Below, piece by piece: positions 25,163-34,792 of a stretch of 64,000 bases of DNA. The number at the start of each line of letters is the position of its first letter. Within the stretch, counting starts at the first letter, position 1. The notes under the pieces are model-generated. The model made no database searches. It was not told where the DNA came from and worked only from the letters and a program-made list of their open reading frames with translations. The stretch is from contig NZ_CP101751.1 in assembly GCF_024496085.1 (NCBI RefSeq), positions 2,294,001 to 2,358,000 on the forward strand, in the 5' to 3' direction. Origin of the DNA: Flavobacterium cerinum (GTDB lineage: Bacteria; Bacteroidota; Bacteroidia; Flavobacteriales; Flavobacteriaceae). The translations under genes and the position numbers were made by a program.

Positions 25163-25483
25163 CTACTTAGTATCCTCAGGGCGGTCTTTTATTTGTGAGG
25201 CTTTTAAATGAACCTTTTTTCCTTTTTTGTTTACATAATACTTTTCGTTTTTATTATTGATGTAAACATCAGTTCCATCCGGAGCCATCTTACCTTTCCA
25301 TACTTTATCCGTGATCTTGGAGGTTCCTTTTACAGCTACTTCAGCAGTTTTATCACCTACCTTTTTCGCTGTTTTTTCAATTTTATCACCTACGCTCTCT
25401 TTTTTTTCCTGTGCTTGAACCGTTTGGAAAAAGACAGTGGATAAGCCTAGAAATACTACAGTTAAAATGCTGCTTCTTTTCAT
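25163..25483 (-). CDS. Small secreted lysine-rich protein
   Basis: 106 residues; signal peptide ending at VQAQ. Mature part: an amphipathic helix of KK-x-GDK repeats (KVGDKTAEVAVKGTSKITDKVWKGKM), then a C-terminal strand pair APDGTDVYINNKNEKYYVNKKGKKVHL. The last segment resembles the short PBCV-type or YXN-KKG-KKV motif of small Bacteroidota periplasmic proteins. Function unknown; it may coat DNA or peptidoglycan given the positive charge, but this is speculation. Confidence 0.65.
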   Translation of the reverse strand: MKRSSILTVVFLGLSTVFFQTVQAQEKKESVGDKIEKTAKKVGDKTAEVAVKGTSKITDKVWKGKMAPDGTDVYINNKNEKYYVNKKGKKVHLKASQIKDRPEDTK

Positions 25484-26091
25484 ATCATTATTTTTAGAGG
25501 TTACAAGTTTTAAGACAATCTTAGAATTCCTTTGGAATTTCAGGTAGTAAGGATACTATAAAGATAAGTAATAAAATACTAATATATTTATTATCAGGCT
25601 TTTTTTGAAGTCGTACGTTTAATAAAACTGTTATTTTTTATAAATGTATTTGTCATTTTAAAAACCGGTATAAATAGGTCGTTTTTAATTACTAATAATT
25701 CAAAATAATGGCTGGAATTAGATAAGACATTAATATTGTACCACGTTCTTAATAAATCTCATACTTGTAATTATTTTGGTAAGTTTTTTGTATTGATGAG
25801 GAAGGGATGTTAGAAGAAATGGTAACGATTAACATTTTGTATTTTGAGATTTTACAATTTGTTGTCGGCATTGATTTAATAATTAGCAAAAAGAATTTCT
25901 TTTTATTTTCCTTCCCCTCATCAATATATTTTTGTAAAACTACAAAATTGTATTGTGTATCAAGTAAATAGTATCTTGAGCAGTACTAATTTATATTGTA
26001 TATAGGGTACACAAAAAAATCCCTGACCATTAATATGAGCCAGGGAGCAAATTATAACCTCGAGGGTTTTTGTATTACAGATATGAAATAC
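25484..26091. other. AT-rich non-coding stretch (608 bp)
   Basis: No open frame with coding character on either strand. It separates the divergently placed upstream ends of nothing: the gene to the left starts at 25483 and the AraC gene to the right ends at 26092. A long-range imperfect inverted repeat (TATTGATGAGGAAGG near 25792 against CCTTCCCCTCATCAATA near 25910) is the only structure noticed. Confidence 0.5.
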
Positions 26092-26973
26092 CTAGTTTAC
26101 AGAAGAAACCGATTTTCTATATTCTGAAGGCGTAATGCCATGATGCTTCTTAAAAGACTTAATAAAACTTTCATTCGTATTGAAGCCTAGAAAATCATAT
26201 ACTTTTATATTTTCTTTACTCTTCGTTTGTAATAAAACAGTCGCTTTGTCCATTTTTTGCATCAAGAAATATTTTTTAGGAGACATCCCGTAAATCTGTA
26301 TAAAATGTCGCTTAAAGGTGGATAAACTAAGGTTACACATTGAAGCTAATGTAGCTATACTGATGTTTTTATATACATTATTCTCCACAATTTGTTGGAT
26401 GGTTGACTCTTGCTGACATATTAAATTAATAAACCAGTTTATTTTTTCCGGGTTCTGACTAAATAGATCTAACATAAACTCTTCAAATTTTACAGAACAA
26501 ATATTGTCCGGAGCATTACCGTGGGTAATATAATTTAAAGAGGGTAACAGGCAATTTTGAATAAAACTACTCTTTGTACACTCTATATGGTTTTTTAAAT
26601 ATTGTGAGGTACGATCCTTCTTAATTTTTTGAAAATCGGGATATTTTAATAAAAAATCATTGAGGATTTTGTTATTAAACATGATAAATATCCCTTCTAT
26701 AAAATCACCGTCTTTTCTGTTGGTTTCACAAACAAATTGGGAACCGTTTGAAAGTATTACGAAATTATTTTCATTAAAAGTAATAGTATTCCTCTTGGTA
26801 ACAATGCTTTTGAGACCATTTATAGGAAATAAAATCAAATTATACTGTAACTCTATTTTTATTTTCGAAATAGAACGTTTTGATTGAAAATGTACTATCC
26901 GAATATCATTTACTAAATCATTAGTTAAACAACAAGCTGTCTCTCTTGAATTAAATACACGATCCGCCATCAT
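26092..26973 (-). CDS. AraC-family transcriptional regulator
   Basis: About 294 residues from ATG 26973 (MMADRVFNSRE); the frame extends to 27012. The C-terminal ~100 residues form the two-HTH AraC domain: NISIATLASMCNLSLSTFKRHFIQIYGMSPKKYFLMQKMDKA then KVYDFLGFNTNESFIKSFKKHHGITPSEYRK. The N-terminal ~190 residues resemble a cupin-type effector domain (YNLILFPINGLKSIV...NNFVILSNGSQFVCET). Effector and targets are unknown. It stands alone between two non-coding AT-rich stretches, and its own DNA is AT-richer than the neighbouring core genes, so recent acquisition is possible. Confidence 0.88.
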   Translation of the reverse strand: MMADRVFNSRETACCLTNDLVNDIRIVHFQSKRSISKIKIELQYNLILFPINGLKSIVTKRNTITFNENNFVILSNGSQFVCETNRKDGDFIEGIFIMFNNKILNDFLLKYPDFQKIKKDRTSQYLKNHIECTKSSFIQNCLLPSLNYITHGNAPDNICSVKFEEFMLDLFSQNPEKINWFINLICQQESTIQQIVENNVYKNISIATLASMCNLSLSTFKRHFIQIYGMSPKKYFLMQKMDKATVLLQTKSKENIKVYDFLGFNTNESFIKSFKKHHGITPSEYRKSVSSVN

Positions 26974-27012
26974 AAGGATATATAAAATTAAACATGATTC
27001 GGTACGGAACAC

Positions 27013-27836
27013 ATTGACAGAAATTATATTGCTTATTACTACTGGCTTGTAATAAGTTTATTGAATTTCGACTAACAATGCGAACAGCACTATTTTCTGA
27101 GGCATTCATAGTTAATAATACTGTGGGGGGAGACAAAAAACAGAAAAAATACCCTGTTTTATAGCTGTATTATTGTAATTAGAGGAGTAAAATCAAACTT
27201 GGGGTTTGTTTTATTTGTAACAAAAATAAATAAAAAATAATTTAAAATCACAAATATGGTGATAAATTTGTTTGAAAAGTTTTTAAAATGATCATTTTGG
27301 TAAGTAAAATAGGGATATTGGCAGCTTTTTTATTTGTCTTTAAGTGATAAAGAAATAAATCAGGAATTTATAGAATAATAGTTTATTATCCTGTACAAAA
27401 CGATTGAATTTTATGATAACAATCAAACTCATCTTTTCTTTGCTGTGGATTTCTGAAAATACTATTTAGGAAATCAGATTTCAAATTAGCCAAATAATAA
27501 TCTTTTTAATTACCAGAAATATTGATTTGAAAAATTAAAAAAGTTTCAAATGAAAAAAAATGTTTGAGTTAGTTTTTCCATTTAGGAATAGTTTATTTTT
27601 TTTTTCATATTTAATCTAAAAATGTATTTATTTCATTTTTTGCCGGTGTGGTTAGCCGGCTTTTTTTATTACTACAGGACTTATATTGGGGTATTCTATA
27701 TAAGTAAGAAGAAGAATTTAACAGGATTTTATTAATTAACTTTTGGGTCAGTAACCTCGGAATCCTTAAATTTAAGGGATTAGAAAAAGCGATATAATCA
27801 AACCCCTTATTGACAATATAATCTACCAAAATAAAT
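27013..27836. other. AT-rich non-coding stretch (about 820 bp) with an orphan terminator
   Basis: No credible gene on either strand. It contains one terminator-like hairpin at 27642-27667 that is not downstream of any annotated plus-strand gene. A 19-codon hydrophobic frame at 27288-27347 is too short to support. The stretch may hold the control region of the USP gene, an unannotated small RNA, or decayed sequence. Confidence 0.5.
27642..27667 (+). terminator. Orphan Rho-independent terminator
   Basis: GCCGG / CCGGC stem with a 9-base loop followed by seven T. There is no coding gene within 600 bases upstream on this strand, so it would end a non-coding transcript or be a relic. Confidence 0.55.
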
Positions 27837-28649
27837 ATGAAAACAATTATAGTCGCCACTGATTTTTCTGCGGAAGCCGAAAATGCTACGCAATATATCG
27901 CAACTGCTGTTGCCGGTAAAGATTACCGAATTGTATTGTATCACCTGTATAATACATCTATTCATGCTCAGAATGCCCGATTGTCGGCCGGAGAAATTGA
28001 TAAAATGTTTCAGGCTAAAAAAACTAAAGTAAACGAAAAAGCTGCTGTTATAAATGAAAAATATAAGGTAGAGGTCCTCTCACATGTGGTACCCGGTAAT
28101 TTTTACGATGAGCTGATCAATAGCATACAAAAGTATGATGCTGAACTGGTCGTAATGGGAATGGCTGAAAGATCGATAGAACAGGATCTATTAGGAAATA
28201 CAACGACAGCAGCTATCAGTATGCTTAAATTTCCGGTGCTAAGTATTCCTTTAGGAGCGGAATATAAAGGAATAAAACACATTCTTTTTGCCTGCGATAT
28301 AATCAGAGGTGTACACAAAATGATTCTGGACAGGGTAAGAGAAGTGGCTTCCGATTATAAAGCCACGGTTGAGGTGTTCCATATACGGGAAAAATCAGAA
28401 GAAATTGCCCAATCGGAAGAGCATAATAGTACAATGGAAGAAACACTTTCGGATGTGCATCATACATATAAAAATGTACAATCTTCGGAAATCATTAAAG
28501 CAATACGGGATGAAATTGAAGCTTCGCAAACCGATTTATTGGTAATGGTTCCCTATAAATATGGCTTTTGGGACTCAATGGTACATAAAAGCAAAACCAG
28601 AGCAATGGCATCCGGTAACAAAGTACCCTTATTATCATTGCCGTTATAA
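27837..28649 (+). CDS. Universal stress protein (two tandem Usp domains)
   Basis: 270 residues made of two Usp-like halves: MKTIIVATDFSAEAENATQY at the start and KHILFACDI near residue 145 begin the two Rossmann-like domains. The first half ends with VVMGMAERSIEQDLLGNTTTAAI (a G-2x-G-9x-G-type ATP-loop region) and the second with VMVPYKYGFWDSMVHKSKTRAM, which lacks the full ATP loop. Cytoplasmic stress-response protein, common in Flavobacteria as a tandem form. Terminator follows at 28679-28716. Confidence 0.9.
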   Translation: MKTIIVATDFSAEAENATQYIATAVAGKDYRIVLYHLYNTSIHAQNARLSAGEIDKMFQAKKTKVNEKAAVINEKYKVEVLSHVVPGNFYDELINSIQKYDAELVVMGMAERSIEQDLLGNTTTAAISMLKFPVLSIPLGAEYKGIKHILFACDIIRGVHKMILDRVREVASDYKATVEVFHIREKSEEIAQSEEHNSTMEETLSDVHHTYKNVQSSEIIKAIRDEIEASQTDLLVMVPYKYGFWDSMVHKSKTRAMASGNKVPLLSLPL

Positions 28650-28678
28650 CACAATTTAAAGAATAGGTTAAATTTAGA

Positions 28679-28716
28679 ATAGAGCGTGTTTATTTGAGAA
28701 ACAAGCTCTATTTTTG
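28679..28716 (+). terminator. Terminator of the USP gene, also containing a TAnnTTTG box
   Basis: Stem ATAGAGCGTGTTT / AAACAAGCTCTAT (one mismatch) with a T run. The right arm and T run create TATTTTTG (28709-28716), which could act as the -7 box for the following metal operon. Confidence 0.7.
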
Positions 28717-28720
28717 TATA

Positions 28721-29101
28721 GTGAAAAAGTTATCCGTATTCATACTTGTATTCCTGATTAGCCTGAACAATTGCTTCCTAGTGCAATTGTTTAAGGTACC
28801 GGTGTTGTTTCAACACTTTGAGGAACATCAGGCACATAACGGAAGCTTAGGATTTGTCGATTTCCTGGCCATGCACTACTGGGGAGATGATATCAACGAT
28901 TCAGATGATGATCGGGATATGCAATTACCGTTTAAAAAAGTAGATCATCATGTACCTAATCTTGTCTTTATCCCGAATCGTATTACCTATACAAGCTCAG
29001 TATGTATTGTACCGGATACTTCCCGGTTAAAAATAACATACAATAACGAGCTGCATTCTAACCCTCATTTGGGCGCTTTATTCCGACCTCCAATCGTATA
29101 A
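28721..29101 (+). CDS. Small membrane-associated protein preceding the metal efflux genes
   Basis: 126 residues from GTG 28721; no ATG exists in the early part and the longer TTG frame lies in the terminator. An N-terminal hydrophobic segment (VFILVFLISLNNCFLVQL) acts as signal or anchor. A central His/Asp-rich part (FEEHQAHNGS...AMHYWGDDINDSDDDRD) is a plausible metal-binding stretch. Proteins of this size and look often precede CzcA-type pumps in Bacteroidota, but the family has no assigned function. It probably leads the operon with the RND pump and adaptor. Confidence 0.65.
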   Translation: MKKLSVFILVFLISLNNCFLVQLFKVPVLFQHFEEHQAHNGSLGFVDFLAMHYWGDDINDSDDDRDMQLPFKKVDHHVPNLVFIPNRITYTSSVCIVPDTSRLKITYNNELHSNPHLGALFRPPIV

Positions 29102-29181
29102 CTTCTTTATCGGATTAAAAAAATACCGTAGATGCATTTTTTGTGTCTGTCGGATCATTTACTATATATTCTAAAGAAGTC

Positions 29182-32100
29182 ATGCTTAATAAAATAATTC
29201 AATTTTCAGTTAAAAATAAACTGGCAATTGGAATCTTTATGCTACTGTGGGTCATCTACGGTACCTACGAAGTTACCCGATTGCCAATTGATGCTGTACC
29301 GGATATTACCAATAATCAGGTACAAATTATTACAACAGCGCCGTCCTTAGGTGCCGAAGATGTAGAACGCTTGATTACCTTTCCGATTGAACAGGCGATC
29401 AGTAATATTCCGAAATTAAAAGAAAGCCGAAGCATGTCCCGTTTCGGGTTGTCGGTTGTAACGGTTGTTTTCGATGAAAAAGCCGATGTTTACTGGGCTC
29501 GCCAACAAGTAACCGAACGCTTGCAACAGGTTAGCATTGATGAGAATGCCAACCAACCGGAAATGGCACCGGTAACAACCGGATTAGGTGAAATTTATCA
29601 GTATGTACTTAAACCACAGCAAGGATACGAAAATAAATATTCCCTGGCGGATTTACGTACAATACAAGATTGGACGGTTAGAAGACAATTGCTAGGTACG
29701 CCTGGAATTGCTGACGTATCAACTTTTGGAGGGAAATTAAAACAGTATGAAGTTGCAGTTAATCCGTCGCAGCTTAAAGCTAATAATCTGACAATCAGTG
29801 ATGTTTTTACCGCGCTTAACCGGAGTAATCAGAATACCGGTGGGGCTTATATCGAAAAAGGACCTACGGTTTCGTATATCCGTAGCGTAGGATTGGCCCG
29901 AAATATAACGGATATCGAAAATATTGTAATAAAAACAACACAATCGGGAACACCGGTTTTGGTTAAAAATATAGCGGAAGTAAAACTTTCGTCAGCCATT
30001 CGTTACGGCGCTTTGACTACCGATGATCGAGGGGAAGCTGTAGGCGGAATCGTAATGATGTTAAAAGGAGAAAATGCGAATAATGTTATCGAAAATGTAA
30101 AAGCAAAAGTCGCTGAAATTGAAAAGATACTGCCCGAAGGTTTAAAAATAGAACCGTTTCTCGATCGGACTAAAATGGTGGATAATGCTATTGGTACGGT
30201 GGAAAAAAATCTAATTGAAGGGGCTTTGATCGTAGTATTGGTATTGGTTCTTTTTTTAGGGAACTTAAGAGCGGGACTTATTGTAGCTTCTGTTATTCCG
30301 TTAGCAATGCTGTTTGCAATCAGTATGATGAATGCTTTTGGCGTTAGCGGAAATCTGATGAGTTTAGGGGCTTTGGATTTCGGACTTATTGTGGATGGAG
30401 CCGTTATTATTGTTGAAGCTATTTTACATCATCTGCATACCTCAAAAAAATACAAAGGACGTGACCAAATCGTTCAGAGTGAAATGGATAATGAAGTGAC
30501 CGGATCGGCTTCCCGTATGATGAATGCTGCTGTTTTCGGACAAATTATTATCCTGATCGTATACCTGCCGATTCTTTCTTTACAGGGAATTGAAGGCAAA
30601 ATGTTTAAACCGATGGCGCAAACTGTGGCCTTCGCTATTCTGGGCGCTTTTATTTTATCATTGACTTATGTGCCGATGATAAGCGCACTTTTTATCAGTA
30701 AAAAAGTGAATCACCAACCGAATATTTCGGATAGAATTATGATGCGCCTGGAAAGCGGATATGAAAAAATACTTTCCCGGGCGTTACATTTTCGTAAGAG
30801 TGTTGTAGCTGTTGCATTGGGATTATTTGCTATTGCGGTCCTAATGTTTACCCGAATGGGAGGTGAGTTTATTCCGCAACTGGAAGAAGGTGATTTTGCC
30901 GTAGAAACCCGATTACTCTTAGGAACAAATCTGACAACAACAACGGAGACTATTCAGAGAATTGCTGTAGCATTAAAAGAACAGTATCCTGAAGTAAACC
31001 GTGTTGTATCCCGAATCGGTAGTGCTGAAATTCCAACGGATCCTATGCCTATTGAAGGAGGAGATATGATTATCGTTTTAAAAGATAAATCGGAGTGGAC
31101 AAGTGCTTCGTCTTTTTCTGAACTGGCCGAAAAAATGACGGAAACCGTTCAGGATGTAGCACCGGGCGTAACCACCGGATTTCAGTTTCCGGTTCAAATG
31201 CGGTTTAACGAATTGATGACCGGTGCAAAACAGGATGTGGTTTGTAAAATTTACGGTGAAGATCTGGATAAATTGGCACGTTATGCTGAACAACTGGGAA
31301 CGATAAGCCGTAGTGTAAACGGAACTGCCGATTTATATGTGGAAAAAGTAACCGGAATGCCGCAAATCGTAATTGATTATAACTGGGCGGAAATGGCGAA
31401 ATACGGCCTTTATGTACAAGATATCAATCGAACGGTAAATGCTGCTTTTGCAGGTGCGGTAGCTGGTAATATTTACGAAGGAGAAAAACGTTTTGATTTG
31501 GTCGTTCGGGTTAATGATGCCGGCCGTAAAGATATTAATGATGTAAAGAATCTATTAGTGGCAACGCCAACGGGAACACAGATACCGTTATATCAGGTTG
31601 CTTCGGTTCAGGAAATTGAAGGACCTAATCAGATTCAACGGGAGGATGCCAAACGACGTATTATAGTTGGCTTTAATGTCAGAGGCCGCGATGTACAGAG
31701 TATTGTAAACGAACTACAACAAAAAGTAAGTGAAAAAATCAAATTCGATCCGGGCTATTATGTAACCTATGGTGGCGCTTTTGAAAACTTGCAACAGGCT
31801 AAAAGCCGATTGGGAATAGCAGTACCGGTGGCTTTGATTTTAATTTTCGGACTCTTGTATTTCGCGTTTAAATCGTTTAAGGAAGGAATTATCATTTTTA
31901 CTGCAATACCGCTTTCGGCAATTGGCGGAATATTAGCGCTGACACTAAGGGATATGCCGTTTAGTATTTCGGCCGGTGTCGGGTTTATTGCACTGTTCGG
32001 TGTTGCAGTTCTGAATGGTATCGTACTGATATCGGAGTTTAACCGTATTCAGAAGTCAGGTGAAATTACCGATCCTTTTGAACTGATTATTTCCGGAACG

Positions 32101-33561
32101 AAAAACAGATTACGTCCGGTATTGATGACAGCTGCTGTGGCTTCTTTGGGATTCCTGCCGATGGCGCTCAGTAACGGTGCCGGTGCTGAAGTACAACGAC
32201 CGTTGGCTACAGTCGTGATAGGTGGTTTGTTAACCGCTACATTATTGACCTTATTTGTACTTCCGGCTATTTATTTGATGACCTATCACACTAAAATATT
32301 TCGAAAAAAGATGAAAAAAAAGAATATAGCTACAATAACAGTTTTGCTACTGACATTTTTGTTTGCGGATGAATTACGAGCTCAGGAAATAGTTCCGGTT
32401 ACGTTAGACGGATCTGTAGCAGTTGCGATAAAAAATAATAAACGAATCCAATCAGCGCGATATAATGAACAATCGAAAAACTGGTTGCGTCAATCGGCTT
32501 ATGATATCCCGAAAACAGCTGTTGATATGGATTACGGACAGTTTAACAGCAAGTTTAATGATACCCGGTTTGGAGTAAGTCAGACCTTTAATTTTCCAAC
32601 GGTTTATATCAGACAAAAGAAGGCCTTAACGGAAGGATACCGGGTTGCTCAGGTTCAAACGCAATTAACGGAGCAGGAGTTGAAAGCTCAGGTACGCCAC
32701 TGGTATTACGAATGGATATGGTTGCAACAGAAAAAAGAACTGCTGCATTATGCTGATAGTATTTATCGTTTGATGGAAGAGAAATCGGAGCTTCGTTTTA
32801 AAACCGGAGAAACAAATATCCTAGAAAGAAGCGCTTCACAGTCGGCACGCCAGTTTTATACCAACCAATTGAATATGATTAATCAGGATATTACAATCGC
32901 TCTGAAATCCTTTAATGCTGTCTTACAGGATAGTATCGCTTATACTCCTAAAATGACCAACATCAAAATGGAAGAAAAAGGAGTAGTCGAAAAGCAAACT
33001 GTAGAGCATCTTCCGGCAGTACAATTATGGCAACATGAAGCGGAAGGAGCTCGTTGGCGCTGGAAGACGGAACGGGCCCGAATGTTACCGGATATCACTT
33101 TAGGATATAATAATCTCAGTATTACGGGTTTTCAAACGAATGCTTCCGGTCAGGAAACGTATTATGATACCGGATCCCGTTTTAATTATGTTAACGCCGG
33201 TATCAGTGTACCGCTTTTTTTCGGGAGCCAATCAGCTCGCAGTAAAGCAGCAAAAGCAGAGTGGCAACACTACACTGCTCAGGCTGCTGCTGTAAAAGTA
33301 GAATTGAGCGCACGATTGGACAATGCGGTTAAGGAACTGGAAAAATTTAGAGAAAGCCTGAAATATTATGAATCGCAGGGATTGGCTAACGCAAAAACAA
33401 TTATCGATGCTGCTAATAGTCAGTTAAATAACGGAGATATCGATTATCTGCAATGGGTGTTGGTCGTTAATCAGGCCATTACCATTAAAAATGAATACCT
33501 GGACACGGTCAATAATTACAACAAAGCTGTGATAACGGTACAATCTTTAAACAATCTGTAA
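29182..33561 (+). CDS. CzcA-family heavy-metal RND pump fused to a TolC-like outer-membrane factor
   Basis: 1459 residues from ATG 29182 (MLNKIIQFSV). Residues 1-1043 are an RND pump of the heavy-metal (HME) class; DFGLIVDGAVIIVE in TM4 is the D-x-G-x3-D signature of Zn/Co/Cd-type CzcA rather than the Cu/Ag CusA type. From residue 1044 (internal ATG at 32311) it continues with a signal-peptide-like segment and a ~415-residue TolC/OEP domain with paired coiled-coil hairpins. Fused CzcA-TolC proteins are known in Bacteroidota. Whether one chain is processed or the internal ATG is used cannot be told. It exports divalent metals with the adaptor encoded 4 bases downstream. Confidence 0.92.
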   Translation: MLNKIIQFSVKNKLAIGIFMLLWVIYGTYEVTRLPIDAVPDITNNQVQIITTAPSLGAEDVERLITFPIEQAISNIPKLKESRSMSRFGLSVVTVVFDEKADVYWARQQVTERLQQVSIDENANQPEMAPVTTGLGEIYQYVLKPQQGYENKYSLADLRTIQDWTVRRQLLGTPGIADVSTFGGKLKQYEVAVNPSQLKANNLTISDVFTALNRSNQNTGGAYIEKGPTVSYIRSVGLARNITDIENIVIKTTQSGTPVLVKNIAEVKLSSAIRYGALTTDDRGEAVGGIVMMLKGENANNVIENVKAKVAEIEKILPEGLKIEPFLDRTKMVDNAIGTVEKNLIEGALIVVLVLVLFLGNLRAGLIVASVIPLAMLFAISMMNAFGVSGNLMSLGALDFGLIVDGAVIIVEAILHHLHTSKKYKGRDQIVQSEMDNEVTGSASRMMNAAVFGQIIILIVYLPILSLQGIEGKMFKPMAQTVAFAILGAFILSLTYVPMISALFISKKVNHQPNISDRIMMRLESGYEKILSRALHFRKSVVAVALGLFAIAVLMFTRMGGEFIPQLEEGDFAVETRLLLGTNLTTTTETIQRIAVALKEQYPEVNRVVSRIGSAEIPTDPMPIEGGDMIIVLKDKSEWTSASSFSELAEKMTETVQDVAPGVTTGFQFPVQMRFNELMTGAKQDVVCKIYGEDLDKLARYAEQLGTISRSVNGTADLYVEKVTGMPQIVIDYNWAEMAKYGLYVQDINRTVNAAFAGAVAGNIYEGEKRFDLVVRVNDAGRKDINDVKNLLVATPTGTQIPLYQVASVQEIEGPNQIQREDAKRRIIVGFNVRGRDVQSIVNELQQKVSEKIKFDPGYYVTYGGAFENLQQAKSRLGIAVPVALILIFGLLYFAFKSFKEGIIIFTAIPLSAIGGILALTLRDMPFSISAGVGFIALFGVAVLNGIVLISEFNRIQKSGEITDPFELIISGTKNRLRPVLMTAAVASLGFLPMALSNGAGAEVQRPLATVVIGGLLTATLLTLFVLPAIYLMTYHTKIFRKKMKKKNIATITVLLLTFLFADELRAQEIVPVTLDGSVAVAIKNNKRIQSARYNEQSKNWLRQSAYDIPKTAVDMDYGQFNSKFNDTRFGVSQTFNFPTVYIRQKKALTEGYRVAQVQTQLTEQELKAQVRHWYYEWIWLQQKKELLHYADSIYRLMEEKSELRFKTGETNILERSASQSARQFYTNQLNMINQDITIALKSFNAVLQDSIAYTPKMTNIKMEEKGVVEKQTVEHLPAVQLWQHEAEGARWRWKTERARMLPDITLGYNNLSITGFQTNASGQETYYDTGSRFNYVNAGISVPLFFGSQSARSKAAKAEWQHYTAQAAAVKVELSARLDNAVKELEKFRESLKYYESQGLANAKTIIDAANSQLNNGDIDYLQWVLVVNQAITIKNEYLDTVNNYNKAVITVQSLNNL

Positions 33562-33565
33562 AGCA

Positions 33566-34702
33566 ATGAAAAAGAATATAATTTCCTCAGTAATATTGAC
33601 ACTTTTATTACTGATCTCTTGTGGTAAAAAAGAAAAGGAAACGGAAAAAGCAACCTTAACAACTATTCCGAATAGTATAAAGTTAACTGCGGAACAACAA
33701 CAAAATGCAGGAATAGCAATTGGTCAGCCAACAGAAAAAGAATTGAGCGGAGTACTGACGTTACAAGGTTCTGTAGTTGTACCGCCGCAAAGTCGGGTAG
33801 ATGTAACATTCCCGCTTGGCGGTTATATCCGGAAGACAAATGTGATGCCGGGTATGCATGTAAAAAAAGGTCAGGTATTAGCTGTAATCGAAGACATGCA
33901 ATACATTCAATTACAACAGGATTACCTTACTGCAAAGGAGAAATTTAATCTGGCGGAAATGGAATTCAATCGGCAAAAGGAATTAAACGCTAAAAAGGCG
34001 AGTAGCGATAAAGTATTCGAGCAAATCAGTTCCGAACGCGAAACACAGCGGATTGCAATGACATCTTTAGGGCAGAAATTAGCCTTATTAGGAATCAATA
34101 CGTCACGTCTTACCACCGCTACATTGAGTAAAGCGATAACAATTGTTTCTCCGGTTAACGGATTGGTTTCGAAAGTGAATATCAATATCGGAAAATACAT
34201 TGCACCAACGGAAATGCTTTTTGAACTGGTTGGAATGCAGGATGTCGTATTGTCTTTTACTGCTTTTGAAAAAGATGTTCATGATTTAAAAATCGGTCAA
34301 AAACTGGAAGTATTTACAAATGATAAACCGGATCAGAAGTACAAGGCAACTATTGCTTATATCAATCAATCTCTTAATCAGGATCGGGCGGCTGAGGTAA
34401 TCTGTAAACCGGATGCGTATCAGTCGGAACTATTGCCGGGACTATTTATAAACGGTACTGTTCAAATACGTAATAAAAAAGCATTGGCCGTTCCGGAGAG
34501 CGGTGTTGTTGACTGGAAAGGTAAAAAATATGTATTTAAAGCGCAGGCTGACAGTCAGTTTGTTATGATTCCGGTTACAGCAGGAATTGTTCAGGATGGA
34601 CTACAACAGATTGTCTCAGATAAGATTGGTTCAACGACCAGAGTAGTTACACAAAATGCCTATACCTTATTGATGAAAGCTATGAACGGCGGAGATGAAT
34701 AG
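33566..34702 (+). CDS. RND efflux periplasmic adaptor (membrane-fusion lipoprotein)
   Basis: 378 residues; lipobox LISC with Cys at about residue 19. HlyD/CusB-like layout: split lipoyl halves (GGYIRKTNVMPGMHVKKGQVLAVIED and AITIVSPVNGLVSKVNINIGKYI) flanking an alpha-hairpin, then a beta-barrel (FTAFEKDVHDLKIGQKLEVFT) and a membrane-proximal domain (ALAVPESGVVDWKGKKYVF). It bridges the RND pump and the TolC domain in the periplasm. No His-rich CusB-type N-terminal metal site is visible. Confidence 0.92.
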   Translation: MKKNIISSVILTLLLLISCGKKEKETEKATLTTIPNSIKLTAEQQQNAGIAIGQPTEKELSGVLTLQGSVVVPPQSRVDVTFPLGGYIRKTNVMPGMHVKKGQVLAVIEDMQYIQLQQDYLTAKEKFNLAEMEFNRQKELNAKKASSDKVFEQISSERETQRIAMTSLGQKLALLGINTSRLTTATLSKAITIVSPVNGLVSKVNINIGKYIAPTEMLFELVGMQDVVLSFTAFEKDVHDLKIGQKLEVFTNDKPDQKYKATIAYINQSLNQDRAAEVICKPDAYQSELLPGLFINGTVQIRNKKALAVPESGVVDWKGKKYVFKAQADSQFVMIPVTAGIVQDGLQQIVSDKIGSTTRVVTQNAYTLLMKAMNGGDE

Positions 34703-34710
34703 GGAATAAG

Positions 34711-34744
34711 AGAAGAAAGAGGAAAGAAGAAAGAGGAAAGAGGA
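34711..34744 (+). repeat. Purine-only tandem repeat (14-bp unit)
   Basis: AGAAGAAAGAGGAA is repeated perfectly twice (34711-34724 and 34725-34738), followed by a partial third copy, 8 bases after the adaptor stop. No coding role. Confidence 0.8.
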
Positions 34745-34753
34745 CAAGGATTG

Positions 34754-34792
34754 TGAAAACCCGTCGGGATGAATGCCTGACGGGTTTTTATT
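34754..34792. terminator. Bidirectional terminator between the efflux operon and lysR gene
   Basis: Stem AAACCCGTC / GACGGGTTT with a 13-base loop, then a T run; the A tract before it allows use by the minus-strand gene. Confidence 0.85.

Noticed and set aside
27288..27347. 19-codon hydrophobic frame MIILVSKIGILAAFLFVFK
   Set aside because: Could be a small toxin-like peptide, but no partner, promoter or ribosome site supports it and short hydrophobic frames are common in AT-rich DNA.
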